Assembly (NCBI GenBank): GCA_001189215.1
Contig: LFCR01000006.1
Location: 141,236 to 205,235 of the forward strand
Direction of reading: 5' to 3'
Length of the DNA stretch: 64,000 nt
Source of the DNA: Parcubacteria bacterium C7867-008
Lineage (GTDB): Bacteria; Patescibacteria; Paceibacteria; UBA9973; UBA2103
Below, one piece after another: positions 43,584 to 52,741 of this stretch; the first letter of the stretch is position 1; each line of letters begins with the position of its first letter. The notes under the pieces were generated by a model. The model made no database searches. It was not told where the DNA came from and worked only from the letters and a program-made list of their open reading frames with translations. A program made the translations under genes and the position numbers.

Positions 43584-45266
43584 ATGGTTCGCGAATTCCT
43601 CAGTAAAATAACAGCACCAGTACGCGGCCTTCACCAGGCCGCGTACCTGCTTGCACTGCTGACCCTCGCGTCCCAGCTTCTTGCGCTCGCCCGTGATCGC
43701 ATATTCGCCCATACCTTTGGTGCAAGCGAAGTGCTGGATATGTACTATGCTGCGTTCAAGATTCCAGACTTAGTGTTTGCTCTTGTGGCATCGTTGGTCT
43801 CGGCATACGTACTTATTCCAATGATCTCCGGAATGGAGAAGAAAGAGGCGCGACGATTGCTCTCAGAAACAGCAACCTTCCTGGTAATAACGGGAGGGTT
43901 TGCTTGTATCCTGCTTGCAATCTTCGCGCCGAACTTCGTCTTCATTCTATTTCCAGGATTTTCAGCATCACCGAATGCAGATATGTTTGTTGGACTCGTA
44001 CGCGTACTCCTCCTTCAACCAATTCTGCTTGGTCTCTCAGGTATTCTGGGTAGCGTAACGCAGATTAAACGCCGTTTCGTCTTGTTCGCACTCTCACCGG
44101 TGCTATACAACCTGGGTATCATCTTTGGAACAGTATTTCTGTACCCGGACTACGGCATTATTGGTATTGGTATAGGTGTACTCATAGGAGCCACTGCGCA
44201 CCTCCTCCTTAATGTGCCAACAGCATTTGGTGCAAAGTTGCTTCCATATCCACGCATTCCTTCATACAAAGTGATACTGTCTGTGGTGCGAAACTCAGTA
44301 CCACGTTCACTTGCTCTGGGCATGGGTACTGTTACCACGCTTGGTTTGCTTGCGATTGCAAATCGATTAGGAAGTGGTTCGGTCTCTGTATTTACTCTTG
44401 CCAGTAATCTTGAAGCAGTACCCTTGTCTCTTATTGGGGCTGCCTATGCCACAGCAGCATTCCCGGTGCTCGCTGAACAGCACGGGAAAGGGAAGACAGA
44501 GGAGTTCCAAGCCACTATCTATGCTGCTGCACGACACATCATTCTGTGGTCTTCAGTGATCCTTGTGCTCACTGTGGTATTGCGAGCACACATCGTACGT
44601 ATCATTCTTGGCTCGGGTGCATTTGATTGGGATGCGACTCGACTCACTGCAGCAATTCTGGGCATCATGGTGCTTTCGCTTATTGCGCAAGGAATTATCC
44701 TTCTTGCTGCGCGCGCCTTCTATGCAGCACACCGTTCCTGGAACCCACTACTCGTGCAGCTCGCAGACTGTGGTATTTCCATACTGGGTGCTATTGGATT
44801 CCTCGGGCTTGCAAAGGCAATTCCTGAGGTACGTTACTTTGTTGAATCGCTCTTCCGTGTAACGGATGTTCCAGGGTCTGAGATTCTGTTTGTAGCCTGT
44901 GGATTCACTCTTGGGCAACTCATCATGGGCACCGTTGCACTCATTACGCTTCGCACGGTTGCTCCAGGAGCTGCGCGTGAACTTATCCGCCCTATCCTTG
45001 AATCCTTCGGTGCTGCTCTTCTGGGAGGTACTGCTGCATATGGTGCTCTTACGCTCATGGGTAACATTGCCCCACTCACCACACTCCCGGTTGTAGTTGC
45101 AGAGGGCGCTGTGGCTGGTATGGTGGGTCTAGCAGTGGCTTGTGCGGTGCTCTTCATGCTTCAGAACAAAGAGATGCGCGCTATAGGAAGCGCTCTCCTG
45201 AAGCTTCGTAATCTCCGCGCTCTTAAGCCATACGCTCCAATAGGAAATGACGAAACACATACGTAA
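43584..45266 (+). CDS. murJ: Lipid II flippase MurJ
   Basis: 560 residues, about 14 helices. ASQLLALARDRIFAHTFGASE, FKIPDLVFALVASLVSAYVLIP and PSSVALGMGT-like NSVPRSLALGMG match MurJ/MviN. Moves lipid II across the membrane for peptidoglycan synthesis. Shine-Dalgarno AGAGGAA; 3' end overlaps lepA by 20 bases. Confidence 0.93.
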   Translation: MVREFLSKITAPVRGLHQAAYLLALLTLASQLLALARDRIFAHTFGASEVLDMYYAAFKIPDLVFALVASLVSAYVLIPMISGMEKKEARRLLSETATFLVITGGFACILLAIFAPNFVFILFPGFSASPNADMFVGLVRVLLLQPILLGLSGILGSVTQIKRRFVLFALSPVLYNLGIIFGTVFLYPDYGIIGIGIGVLIGATAHLLLNVPTAFGAKLLPYPRIPSYKVILSVVRNSVPRSLALGMGTVTTLGLLAIANRLGSGSVSVFTLASNLEAVPLSLIGAAYATAAFPVLAEQHGKGKTEEFQATIYAAARHIILWSSVILVLTVVLRAHIVRIILGSGAFDWDATRLTAAILGIMVLSLIAQGIILLAARAFYAAHRSWNPLLVQLADCGISILGAIGFLGLAKAIPEVRYFVESLFRVTDVPGSEILFVACGFTLGQLIMGTVALITLRTVAPGAARELIRPILESFGAALLGGTAAYGALTLMGNIAPLTTLPVVVAEGAVAGMVGLAVACAVLFMLQNKEMRAIGSALLKLRNLRALKPYAPIGNDETHT

Positions 45267-47043
45267 CTTTTCAATTATTGCTCACATCGATCACGGAAAG
45301 TCGACCCTCGCGGATCGACTTCTTGAACGTACCGGTACCATTGAAGCACGTAAGATGCGTGATCAGGTGCTCGACAAAATGGATCTAGAGCGAGAGCGTG
45401 GCATCACGATTAAGATGCAGCCGGCTCGCATGAAGTACAAAGCAAAGGATGGTGAAGATTACATCCTAAATCTGATCGATACTCCAGGACACATAGACTT
45501 TGCGTACGAGGTATCCCGTGCACTTTCCGCCGTGGAAGGAGTAATTCTACTCGTAGATTCAACACAAGGTGTACAAGCACAAACTCTCACCACACTTAGT
45601 ATGGCAAAGAAGGCAGGGTGTGTGATCATCCCAGTGCTTTCTAAGATTGATGCTCCTGCTGCACGTATTGATGATGTAACGCTTGAACTAGCTGAACTTC
45701 TTGATGTAGCACCTGAAACAGTCATGGCAGTATCGGGCCGTACGGGCGAAGGAGTTGAAGATCTCCTAGAAGAGATTGTGCGTTTGGTACCAGCACCTCG
45801 TGTGAGTGAAGGTGATTCACCACGTGCTCTCATCTTCGACTTCTCCTACTCAACACATCGTGGCATTGCCGTCTTTGCCCGTGTGTTTGATGGGACTCTA
45901 AAGAAAGGGGACTTACTGCGCTTTGCTGCAGCTGGTACACGATTTACTGCACTTGAGACAGGTATATTTATGCCGGATGAAGTAGCAACAGAATCACTTT
46001 CAGCAGGAGAGATCGGATACATTGTTACGGGTGTGAAGGAGGCAGGTGTCGTAGCGGTGGGAGATACTATATATGCTGACCGTGCGAATATTCCACCTCT
46101 CGAAGGCTTTGATCGCCCACGTCCGGTGGTCTGGGCATCGGTATATCCAGAAAGCCAGGATGACCTTACTATGCTGCGTCAGGCACTTGAGCGTCTCCGT
46201 CTCTCAGATTCGTCCCTTTCATTTGAAGAGGAGTCATCGGGCGTACTCGGGCGTGGCTTCCGTTGTGGTTTCCTCGGTATGCTGCACCTTGAGATTGTTA
46301 CCGAACGCCTTAAGCGTGAGTTCAACCTTACGCTCATTGTCACTATTCCAACGATTGCCTATACCGTTACTAATAAGCAAGGCAAGAAAGAGACTATTTA
46401 TACCCCATCCAAGTTTCCTGCATTTGGTGATGTTGCAGAGATTGCTGAGCCTTGGGTTAAAGTTATTCTTATTACCCCTCCAGAATCACTCTCTGGAATG
46501 ATCCAACTCTTTCATGATCACGAGGGGGCAGTGATGGATACACAAACCCATTTGGATGGGCGTATTGAACTTGCTGCAGAGATGCCACTTCGTGAGCTTA
46601 TGCGCGGCTTCTTTGATCGTGTGAAGAACGTTTCTTCAGGATATGCATCACTTTCATACGAATTCCTTGATGAGCGCCCTGCTGACGTGGTGAAACTAGA
46701 GATCTATGTAGCTGATGAACCTGTACCAGCCTTTGCTCGCGTTGTATCACGTCGTCGCGTAGAGCAAGATGGAGAACGTATGGTGGAGAAACTTCACGAG
46801 ATTCTTCCACGCCAGATGTTTGTGCTTAAGATTCAGGCACATGCGCTTGGGCGTATCGTATCCTCAAAGTCCATTTCAGCACTCCGCAAGGATGTCACCG
46901 GATACCTCTATGGTGGAGACATCACACGTCGTATGAAACTTCTTGAGAAACAGAAGAAGGGAAAGAAGGCACGTGGGGTACACGCAAAGATGGAAATACC
47001 ACAGGAGGTATTTATGAAGATGGTGCAGGATAGCGGACAGTAG
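45247..47043 (+). CDS. lepA: Elongation factor 4 (LepA)
   Basis: 598 residues. IAHIDHGKSTLADRLLERTG, RERGITIKMQPARM, DTPGHIDF, SKIDAPAA, and the LepA-specific C-terminal domain (DVTGYLYGGDITRRMKLLEKQKKGKK). Ribosome back-translocase. Overlaps murJ by 20 bases, so one operon. Confidence 0.96.
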   Translation: MTKHIRNFSIIAHIDHGKSTLADRLLERTGTIEARKMRDQVLDKMDLERERGITIKMQPARMKYKAKDGEDYILNLIDTPGHIDFAYEVSRALSAVEGVILLVDSTQGVQAQTLTTLSMAKKAGCVIIPVLSKIDAPAARIDDVTLELAELLDVAPETVMAVSGRTGEGVEDLLEEIVRLVPAPRVSEGDSPRALIFDFSYSTHRGIAVFARVFDGTLKKGDLLRFAAAGTRFTALETGIFMPDEVATESLSAGEIGYIVTGVKEAGVVAVGDTIYADRANIPPLEGFDRPRPVVWASVYPESQDDLTMLRQALERLRLSDSSLSFEEESSGVLGRGFRCGFLGMLHLEIVTERLKREFNLTLIVTIPTIAYTVTNKQGKKETIYTPSKFPAFGDVAEIAEPWVKVILITPPESLSGMIQLFHDHEGAVMDTQTHLDGRIELAAEMPLRELMRGFFDRVKNVSSGYASLSYEFLDERPADVVKLEIYVADEPVPAFARVVSRRRVEQDGERMVEKLHEILPRQMFVLKIQAHALGRIVSSKSISALRKDVTGYLYGGDITRRMKLLEKQKKGKKARGVHAKMEIPQEVFMKMVQDSGQ

Positions 47044-47060
47044 GGGAGTTGTTGGCTTGG

Positions 47061-47066
47061 TATACT
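47061..47066 (+). promoter_or_regulatory. -10 box for leaderless start at 47073
   Basis: TATACT ends 6 bases before the ATG. Confidence 0.6.
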
Positions 47067-47072
47067 CAGACC

Positions 47073-47426
47073 ATGCCCAGACGCAAAGCAGTACCTATAA
47101 AGGAATATGCCATTGCCGCTGGTCTCCTATTCTTTATTGCATGGTTTATCTTTCTCATCATCGGTATTGCTCGTAAAGAAGAAATAGCCCGTCATGCGGT
47201 AAAAGATACTCAGGCTCAACTCACTGCTCTTGATGAGCGACGCGTAACACTCCAACAGAATCTAACTGATCTCTCCACCGATCGGGGACAGGAAGCGGTA
47301 CTTAGGCAAACCTATGGCGTAGCAAAGCCAGGAGAGGAAGTAATCATTGTGGTCCCACCTAAAGCAACACCTGCTCCGCCACCACTTCCATGGTGGAAGA
47401 AGGCACTGAACTGGTTCGAGTTTTAA
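47073..47426 (+). CDS. FtsB/DivIC-like septum formation protein
   Basis: 117 residues. One helix (about 9-30), a short coiled coil (about 33-70; KDTQAQLTALDERRVTLQQNL), then VLRQTYGVAKPGEEVIIVV, the DivIC/FtsB family ending. Probably a divisome scaffold with FtsZ at 62689. Pro-rich C-terminus. Start at 47073, not the earlier in-frame 47049. Confidence 0.8.
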   Translation: MPRRKAVPIKEYAIAAGLLFFIAWFIFLIIGIARKEEIARHAVKDTQAQLTALDERRVTLQQNLTDLSTDRGQEAVLRQTYGVAKPGEEVIIVVPPKATPAPPPLPWWKKALNWFEF

Positions 47427-47428
47427 TC

Positions 47429-47456
47429 TTGACATAAACTACATTAGTACTATAAT
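47429..47456 (+). promoter_or_regulatory. Sigma70 promoter of gene 47487
   Basis: TTGACA, 16-base spacer, TATAAT (47451-47456), then ATATCCAG as also found after the reverse -10 at 31021. GGGGG about 10 bases before the ATG acts as the SD. Confidence 0.75.
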
Positions 47457-47486
47457 ATATCCAGCATAACAACTGGGGGATAACTG

Positions 47487-47933
47487 ATGTTGCTGTACCT
47501 TTTGCCGCTGGTACTGATACTGGCTTTTGGACGTTTCGCCTTCCAGCACCGCTGGTGGCACATGATCCGAGAGCGTCAGATCATCTACCTGCTCCTGAAC
47601 CTGCTCGTCATCCTGACCGCCGGCTTCGCCTTCTATCTCAAGTTCCAACCAATCACGGAACAAGAGGTCGTGATCTTCGCCGGCAGCCTCGCCATTGGCC
47701 TGCTCGCCGTCGAGATTTGGAACGGGATTCGCTGGGCCGCTCCGCGACTTCAGCGGAACATCCGGAGGAACTGGAAGGTCTGGCTGATCGCCGTCTTCGT
47801 TGTCGTCAACTTCTTCCTGCTGAAGTACGGCGGCAAGGAGGGCGGTATCGTGGTCGTAATCGAGATCATGACCTTCGCCATCGGCCTCATCATCGTGAAG
47901 TCGACCGGCATGAGGATCAGGCTCAGGCCGTAA
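47487..47933 (+). CDS. GC-rich multi-helix membrane protein, 148 aa
   Basis: Four to five helices (about 1-15, 32-52, 60-80, 95-115, 118-138) with basic loops (RRNWKVW, GMRIRLRP). Own strong promoter, leader and terminator; GC-rich codons (CTGACCGCCGGCTTCGCC) contrast with lepA and glutaredoxin. No family recognised; member of the leader-plus-SD class. Confidence 0.7.
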   Translation: MLLYLLPLVLILAFGRFAFQHRWWHMIRERQIIYLLLNLLVILTAGFAFYLKFQPITEQEVVIFAGSLAIGLLAVEIWNGIRWAAPRLQRNIRRNWKVWLIAVFVVVNFFLLKYGGKEGGIVVVIEIMTFAIGLIIVKSTGMRIRLRP

Positions 47934-47960
47934 CTAACGGGGTGGGACCCGAAAATCCTA

Positions 47961-47990
47961 GTCGTCCTTGTACAGGGCGGCTTTTTCTTT
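47961..47990 (+). terminator. Terminator after gene 47487
   Basis: GTCGTCCT-TGTAC-AGGGCGGC (with G-U pairs), followed by TTTTTCTTT. Confidence 0.7.
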
Positions 47991-48034
47991 ATCCCCAGGA
48001 CCAAAATGATATACTGGGTGCATAATCAAACTCT

Positions 48035-48277
48035 ATGGAAAAGAACATCACTATTTACAGCACTCCGACTTGTCACTTCTGCCAGATGACTAAGGAATTC
48101 CTTACCGAGCACAATATCCCGTACACTGAGCATAATGTTGCTTCAGACCTTGAAAAGCGACAGGAAATGATTGAAAAGAGCGGTCAGATGGGAGTACCAG
48201 TTATTACCGTTGGAGACGATGTTATCGTTGGATTCGATAAAGAGAAGCTTTCTTCTCTCGTAGGTATCGCTGCGTAG
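48035..48277 (+). CDS. Glutaredoxin family protein
   Basis: 80 residues. STPTCHFCQMTKEFL has the active Cys13/Cys16; GVPVITVGDDVIVGFD carries the cis-Pro. NrdH-like size. Possible electron donor to NrdJ via TrxB. A TATACT at about 48009 gives a short leader. Confidence 0.92.
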   Translation: MEKNITIYSTPTCHFCQMTKEFLTEHNIPYTEHNVASDLEKRQEMIEKSGQMGVPVITVGDDVIVGFDKEKLSSLVGIAA

Positions 48278-48291
48278 CACTGCAGAATTAT

Positions 48292-48322
48292 AAAAGGGCC
48301 CGGCTTTTAGTCGGGCCCTTTT
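48292..48322 (+). terminator. Glutaredoxin terminator
   Basis: AAAAGGGCCCG/CGGGCCCTTTT stem. Confidence 0.85.
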
Positions 48323-48343
48323 ATATGCTACCCTCGCAGTACC

Positions 48344-48415
48344 GCCCTCATAGCTCAATGGATAGAGCATCTCACTCCTAACGAGAAGATCTTGGTTCGA
48401 TTCCAGGTGAGGGCA
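48344..48415 (+). tRNA. tRNA-Arg(CCT)
   Basis: 72 nt. Acceptor GCCCTCA/TGAGGGC, D arm GCTC-AATGGATA-GAGC, anticodon loop CTCCTAA, T arm CTTGG-TTCGATT-CCAGG. Confidence 0.93.
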
Positions 48416-48434
48416 CTAATAAAGAATTGAATGC

Positions 48435-48440
48435 TACAGT
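48435..48440 (+). promoter_or_regulatory. -10 box for leaderless start at 48447
   Basis: TACAGT ends 6 bases before the ATG. Confidence 0.45.
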
Positions 48441-48446
48441 AGCATC

Positions 48447-50072
48447 ATGAATGAAGAAAACGCTGAAAAGATTGCACCGGTCGTACCTCTGGCACCAAAT
48501 GCTCTACATAAGAGATGGATAATACTCGTTCTTACAGGAATTACTCTAGTGGCGATAATTGCGGGAGGGTATCTTCTGTATAACAAAACATCAATTCTAG
48601 ATGATGTTCAGGAAGTACTTCAAGCTAGCCTGACTCCAGAAGGTATTCCTGATGACGATATATTCCTTAATGGCTTCACTCCTACCGGGAAAACCTGGCC
48701 TCTTACGGAAGAGTATTGGTCTCAAGAACGTAAAGACAATCCGTTAGCAGCGATACGTCAATCATATTGTGAACATATTGGATATAAGTATGCTGACTTT
48801 GCTGCAAGCTGTTTCGCCTATCAATATTTCGATTCGTATAAAATATATACAAATACAGAAGATGCCTTTACGATGTATTATCCGACCTTTTGGGTGGCAG
48901 ACGCGCAACCGAATAGTTACGGATTTGTAACTGACGCGAAGGCTTCATGGCGCCGAAATAATGCGTCTTGTGCTATCACGTACGGGCTTATTGATGAAAC
49001 TGCTCTTGTTTCTTCAGGAACAGCTTCCACAACAAAGGTTGACTATGCAAGCCACGCTTCAGGTGGTTTTGTCTCAGAGCGCGGTCTCACAAACATATAC
49101 ATACCCTTCTCAAGAGCAGTAACCAACGAAGAAAAGGCAGCAGGATATACGGAAGACAGAATAATTGCAGTGCCACATTTTCCGTATGCAGACAGTCCCA
49201 ATGGCTTTCTGCTCACCAGCGGTGAGAAGCAACCTCTTGTTGAAGCATGCGCAGAAGAATTTGATTACATATTAAATACTAGAGCACTCCAATATTCAGC
49301 AGGAGCCCTCACATCAAGCTCAAACGGCGTGTTATCGATACACGATATGGGGTCATGGTTTGAGGCGTATGCAGACATTCCTCATACCATAAGCCTAGTA
49401 TTTACGGATAAGAAAACAGGAAAAGAGGTATCAATTGCATCTGCTGCACTAAAGAACGTACATTCAATTGACGAGCCGTTTGTTAGTGGAACGAAACTAT
49501 ACTTTAAGTCAGGAGCCTATGAAAACCCTGAAATAATGAGTATTGATTTAGTAACTGGTGAATCAGACATTCTTCCGCTTCAACACTCAGAGGGTAACGT
49601 AATACATTCGTTCTACGTAAGAGCGGGGAATGTGTATTACCTAACTGGTGAATATTGTAATGATTACAAGGCGACCTGTGTTGATATGAAGTTGCATCAA
49701 TACAATGTACAGACTAAAGCCTCACTAGAACTGGCAGGAGGTATAACTTCGCGCGATATTATCGGACTCAATTCTACGAAAGATAAAATAATACTTGCCA
49801 TGAGAGAAGGGGATGCGGGATGCGGATGGGGGAGTTATGAATCATACTCATTTACGACCCGAACCATCCAGAATTTAGGCTCCTATCACTATTGTGAAGG
49901 TGATCCTGTTGATGATTCACTGCAATTCAAGAATCTCATTTCGGACACTAGTGATTTCCAGAAGCTAATACTCCGTGATGGAGCGATTGTTCTACCGGCA
50001 CCAACTGATGAATATGATGGTACGGTCTATATCCGAGCTAATCTCGATGAGTATCCGGCCCAAGTGAAATAG
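48447..50072 (+). CDS. Membrane-anchored extracytoplasmic protein, unknown, 541 aa
   Basis: Anchor at about 24-45, then a large outer domain. The first part (about 70-280) has paired cysteines (SYCEHIGYKYADFAASCF); the second (about 300-541) has beta-rich repeats reminiscent of a propeller (LYFKSGAYENPEIMSIDLVTGE, VYYLTGEYCNDYKATCVDMK). No family recognised. Even cysteines suggest disulfides made by the DsbA/VKOR pair. Confidence 0.6.
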   Translation: MNEENAEKIAPVVPLAPNALHKRWIILVLTGITLVAIIAGGYLLYNKTSILDDVQEVLQASLTPEGIPDDDIFLNGFTPTGKTWPLTEEYWSQERKDNPLAAIRQSYCEHIGYKYADFAASCFAYQYFDSYKIYTNTEDAFTMYYPTFWVADAQPNSYGFVTDAKASWRRNNASCAITYGLIDETALVSSGTASTTKVDYASHASGGFVSERGLTNIYIPFSRAVTNEEKAAGYTEDRIIAVPHFPYADSPNGFLLTSGEKQPLVEACAEEFDYILNTRALQYSAGALTSSSNGVLSIHDMGSWFEAYADIPHTISLVFTDKKTGKEVSIASAALKNVHSIDEPFVSGTKLYFKSGAYENPEIMSIDLVTGESDILPLQHSEGNVIHSFYVRAGNVYYLTGEYCNDYKATCVDMKLHQYNVQTKASLELAGGITSRDIIGLNSTKDKIILAMREGDAGCGWGSYESYSFTTRTIQNLGSYHYCEGDPVDDSLQFKNLISDTSDFQKLILRDGAIVLPAPTDEYDGTVYIRANLDEYPAQVK

Positions 50073-50108
50073 TGTTTGTAAGGAGCGGGGATGGTGTCCG
50101 TCTGTGTA

Positions 50109-50114
50109 TATACT
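50109..50114 (+). promoter_or_regulatory. -10 box for leaderless start at 50121
   Basis: TATACT ends 6 bases before the ATG. Confidence 0.6.
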
Positions 50115-50120
50115 ACCTAT

Positions 50121-50831
50121 ATGAAACGAACTGCTGCAATGGTTAATATCGGCGCAATTGTATTTGCGGTAATTCTCTGTGGAGGAGCATTATTTTTCTT
50201 CTTCCAAAAGGCCCCACAGGTCAATATCTCTGAACCGCTGGGAACGACTACTGTCCCTGGTATGCTCACAGCAACCAGCACAGAACCCGTGACAAAGCCT
50301 GGTCTAGGGGTGCCCACCACACGTCCGTTAGGGTATGTAACCCTCGCACTTGGCGAAACGGCACGCTTTGCAGGGCTCACCATTACTCCTATTTCTATAG
50401 TTGAAGACAGCCGCTGTTCGGTGGGTGTGCAGTGTATACAGGCAGGAACGGTACGCGTAGCAGTAAAGATTGTGGCAGCAATGGGTACCAATACGCAGAC
50501 ACTGACGCTGAATCAACCATTTACCACAGAAGCAGAGACTATTACTCTCACCGATGTTAAACCGGTAAAGAAACAGGGAGACATGAAGCCTGCTGAGTAT
50601 GCACTTACATTCAACGTTCAGAAGGGAGTCGTAGCAAAACCTTGTTATGTAGGAGGATGTTCCTCACAGATCTGTTCTGATAGACCAGATGCAGTGTCTA
50701 CCTGTGAATATCGTTCTGAATATGGGTGTTACCGTACCGCCAAGTGCGAGAGACAAATAAACGATACCTGTGGTTGGACTCAAACCCCAGCACTCCAGCA
50801 GTGCCTTGCAAATCCTCCAGCAGCCATATAG
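50121..50831 (+). CDS. Eight-cysteine-cluster domain protein, membrane anchored
   Basis: 236 residues from the ATG at 50121. Anchor (about 5-28), a beta domain (about 65-165) with Cys pair SRCSVGVQC, then the C-terminal eight-cysteine cluster (KPCYVGGCSSQICSD, VSTCEYRSEYGCYRTAKCER, DTCGW, LQQCL). The cluster is a known secreted disulfide-rich module of unknown role. Likely client of the oxidative folding genes in this window. Confidence 0.82.
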   Translation: MKRTAAMVNIGAIVFAVILCGGALFFFFQKAPQVNISEPLGTTTVPGMLTATSTEPVTKPGLGVPTTRPLGYVTLALGETARFAGLTITPISIVEDSRCSVGVQCIQAGTVRVAVKIVAAMGTNTQTLTLNQPFTTEAETITLTDVKPVKKQGDMKPAEYALTFNVQKGVVAKPCYVGGCSSQICSDRPDAVSTCEYRSEYGCYRTAKCERQINDTCGWTQTPALQQCLANPPAAI

Positions 50832-50839
50832 GACCGGTG

Positions 50840-50845
50840 TATACT
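50840..50845 (+). promoter_or_regulatory. -10 box for start at 50854
   Basis: TATACT ends 8 bases before the ATG. Confidence 0.55.
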
Positions 50846-50853
50846 GGGACTAT

Positions 50854-51276
50854 ATGAAAACATTGATTCATCGCACCAGTCGTCGTTTCTACGACCCCTC
50901 ACTTGGTATTTTCTTTATCCGCCTCATGGTTGGCCTTATCTTCCTTACGCACGGATGGCATAAGGTTGTTGCGCTCTCGCAGACTATGGCTATGTTCTCA
51001 AATCTCGGTATGTGGCCAGTGGTAGGGGTGTTTATCGGCTGGCTTGAAGTTGTTGGTGGTCTTGCTCTTATTACCGGTATTGCAACTCGCTTCTTCGGTA
51101 TCGTATTTGCTATTGAAATGGTTGCAGCAGCACTTCTCGTTGGTGCAGCACGTGGTTTCAGTGGCATGGAGTTTGAACTCCTTCTTGCAGCGTGTTCACT
51201 TGGCATCGTATTCATTGGTTCTGGTAAGTACTCGGTATATAAGATGGAGCGCCACCTTAATCCAGACATTGGGTAG
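50854..51276 (+). CDS. DoxX family membrane protein
   Basis: 140 residues, four helices. FIRLMVGLIFLTHGWHKV, GWLEVVGGLALITGIATR and GFSGMEFELLLAACSLGIVF match DoxX/SURF4-like proteins. Possible redox-associated role. A second DoxX gene lies at 59300. Confidence 0.88.
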   Translation: MKTLIHRTSRRFYDPSLGIFFIRLMVGLIFLTHGWHKVVALSQTMAMFSNLGMWPVVGVFIGWLEVVGGLALITGIATRFFGIVFAIEMVAAALLVGAARGFSGMEFELLLAACSLGIVFIGSGKYSVYKMERHLNPDIG

Positions 51277-51281
51277 GAACT

Positions 51282-51596
51282 ATGGCGCTTAGTGAAGAAC
51301 AGGACGTCACGCTCGGACGTCTCGAAGAACTGCTTGAAGAGAATCTAAAACTAGCTGAAGATACTAACCGTATTCTTCGTGATGTACGTCGCACGGGACG
51401 CATTGCCTTTTGGGCAAAGGTGATCCTTTGGACCATCGTATTGGTACTGCCATTTTTCTTCATTGGTCCGGTACTTCGTGCCCTTGAACCATATACAAAT
51501 GGCGCTCTCCCTGCCGGTACGACCCTGCTTGGAGTACCTTCTCCAGAGCAGATCCAGAGTGCTGTAGAGCAATTTAAGGCAAAGAATACTCAGTAA
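51282..51596 (+). CDS. Small membrane protein with N-terminal coiled coil, 104 aa
   Basis: Helical acidic N-terminus (LGRLEELLEENLKLAEDTNRILRDV), one helix (about 43-65), short outer tail. Five bases after the DoxX gene, so co-transcribed. Unknown family, common in Patescibacteria by recollection. Confidence 0.7.
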   Translation: MALSEEQDVTLGRLEELLEENLKLAEDTNRILRDVRRTGRIAFWAKVILWTIVLVLPFFFIGPVLRALEPYTNGALPAGTTLLGVPSPEQIQSAVEQFKAKNTQ

Positions 51597-51642
51597 CGGT
51601 ATAGGTGAAATACGGCGCCTGCTATGGTAGGATAGCCGTATT

Positions 51643-51715
51643 GCTTGGGTAGCTCAGTTGGTAGAGCGTTCCCCTGAAGAGGGAAGGGTCCCCGGTTCAA
51701 ATCCGGGCCCAAGCA
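51643..51715 (+). tRNA. tRNA-Phe(GAA)
   Basis: 73 nt. Acceptor GCTTGGG/CCCAAGC, D arm GCTC/GAGC, anticodon loop CTGAAGA, T arm CCCGG-TTCAAAT-CCGGG. It directly abuts the open frame of the next gene. Confidence 0.96.
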
Positions 51716-51763
51716 CTCGTATTCGGTTTCATTGGAGACCTCTTAACATTCACGCTGATTGAT

Positions 51764-52741
51764 TTGTCTCTAGCAAATCTCGTGTTTGTTGCCTATCTAA
51801 CTCTTGCAGGAGTAACAACGTTTCTTTCCCACACGATCTCTGCACGGTTTGATATGAATGATGCGTTGTGGCGCCGTACGCTCTCTGTACTAGCGCCACT
51901 TATCGCACAGTACGCGATAGGTAGTCTGCTTTCAGGTATTCTTATCTTCTACACAAAGAGCGCAACGCTCTCCGTCTCGTGGCCATTCATTGCCATGCTT
52001 GCTCTAGTATTCATTGGCAATGAATTCTTCCGTGGCTATCGTGAACATCTCGCATTCCAGACGGTGCTCTTCTTCTTTACTCTGTATGCATACACCATAT
52101 TCGCGCTCCCACTATTACTTGGTCGTCTAGGTCCTGTTACCTTCCTAGAGAGCACAGGACTTGCTGTAGCTGCCTTTGCGGCCTTTCTGGGGCTTCTGGC
52201 GTGGGTAGGATGGACTCGTTTTGCTAAGACGTTTCATATGATCGTGGGTGGTTCAGTACTGGTCCTTATCCTTCTAGTCGGGTCATATTTCACTTCACTC
52301 ATCCCTCCTATTCCTCTCACCCTACGAGACAGTGGTATCTATCATTCTGTTAAGCATGTGCAGGGTGGCTATGAGCTGCTTGCTGAGCAGGAGCGTGATT
52401 GGTGGGATTTCTATACGCCTCAAGTTGTTCACCACATTCCAGGCACTACACTCTTTGCTTTTAGTTCAGTGTTCGCACCCGGTACCTTCAGCGCCAACGT
52501 TATGCACGTATGGGAACACTATGACAGTTCATCCAAGAAGTGGATACGTCAGAGTGCCGTAGCGTTCCCACTATCAGGCGGTAGGGCAGGAGGTTACCGG
52601 GGATACTCAGAGGTATCAAATATAGAGCCAGGTGCGTGGCGTGTATCTATAAAGACCGTATCCGGACAAACTATTGGCCGGATACGTTTCAATGTGGAGA
52701 ATGTTGCTGTCGCACCCGAACTGCACACTGAAACTCGCTAG
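51764..52741 (+). CDS. DUF2914-like membrane protein, N-terminus probably truncated
   Basis: At least 325 residues from the first usable start, a TTG at 51764. The frame stays open upstream through 51665, encoding FGFIGDLLTFTLIDLSLAN, which looks like the real first helix, but no ATG/GTG/TTG exists there and the tRNA-Phe occupies the DNA. About seven helices, then an outer domain (MHVWEHYDSSSKKWIRQ, GGRAGGYRGYSEVSNIEPGAW) resembling DUF2914. May start at a rare codon or be 5'-truncated. Confidence 0.6.
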   Translation: MSLANLVFVAYLTLAGVTTFLSHTISARFDMNDALWRRTLSVLAPLIAQYAIGSLLSGILIFYTKSATLSVSWPFIAMLALVFIGNEFFRGYREHLAFQTVLFFFTLYAYTIFALPLLLGRLGPVTFLESTGLAVAAFAAFLGLLAWVGWTRFAKTFHMIVGGSVLVLILLVGSYFTSLIPPIPLTLRDSGIYHSVKHVQGGYELLAEQERDWWDFYTPQVVHHIPGTTLFAFSSVFAPGTFSANVMHVWEHYDSSSKKWIRQSAVAFPLSGGRAGGYRGYSEVSNIEPGAWRVSIKTVSGQTIGRIRFNVENVAVAPELHTETR

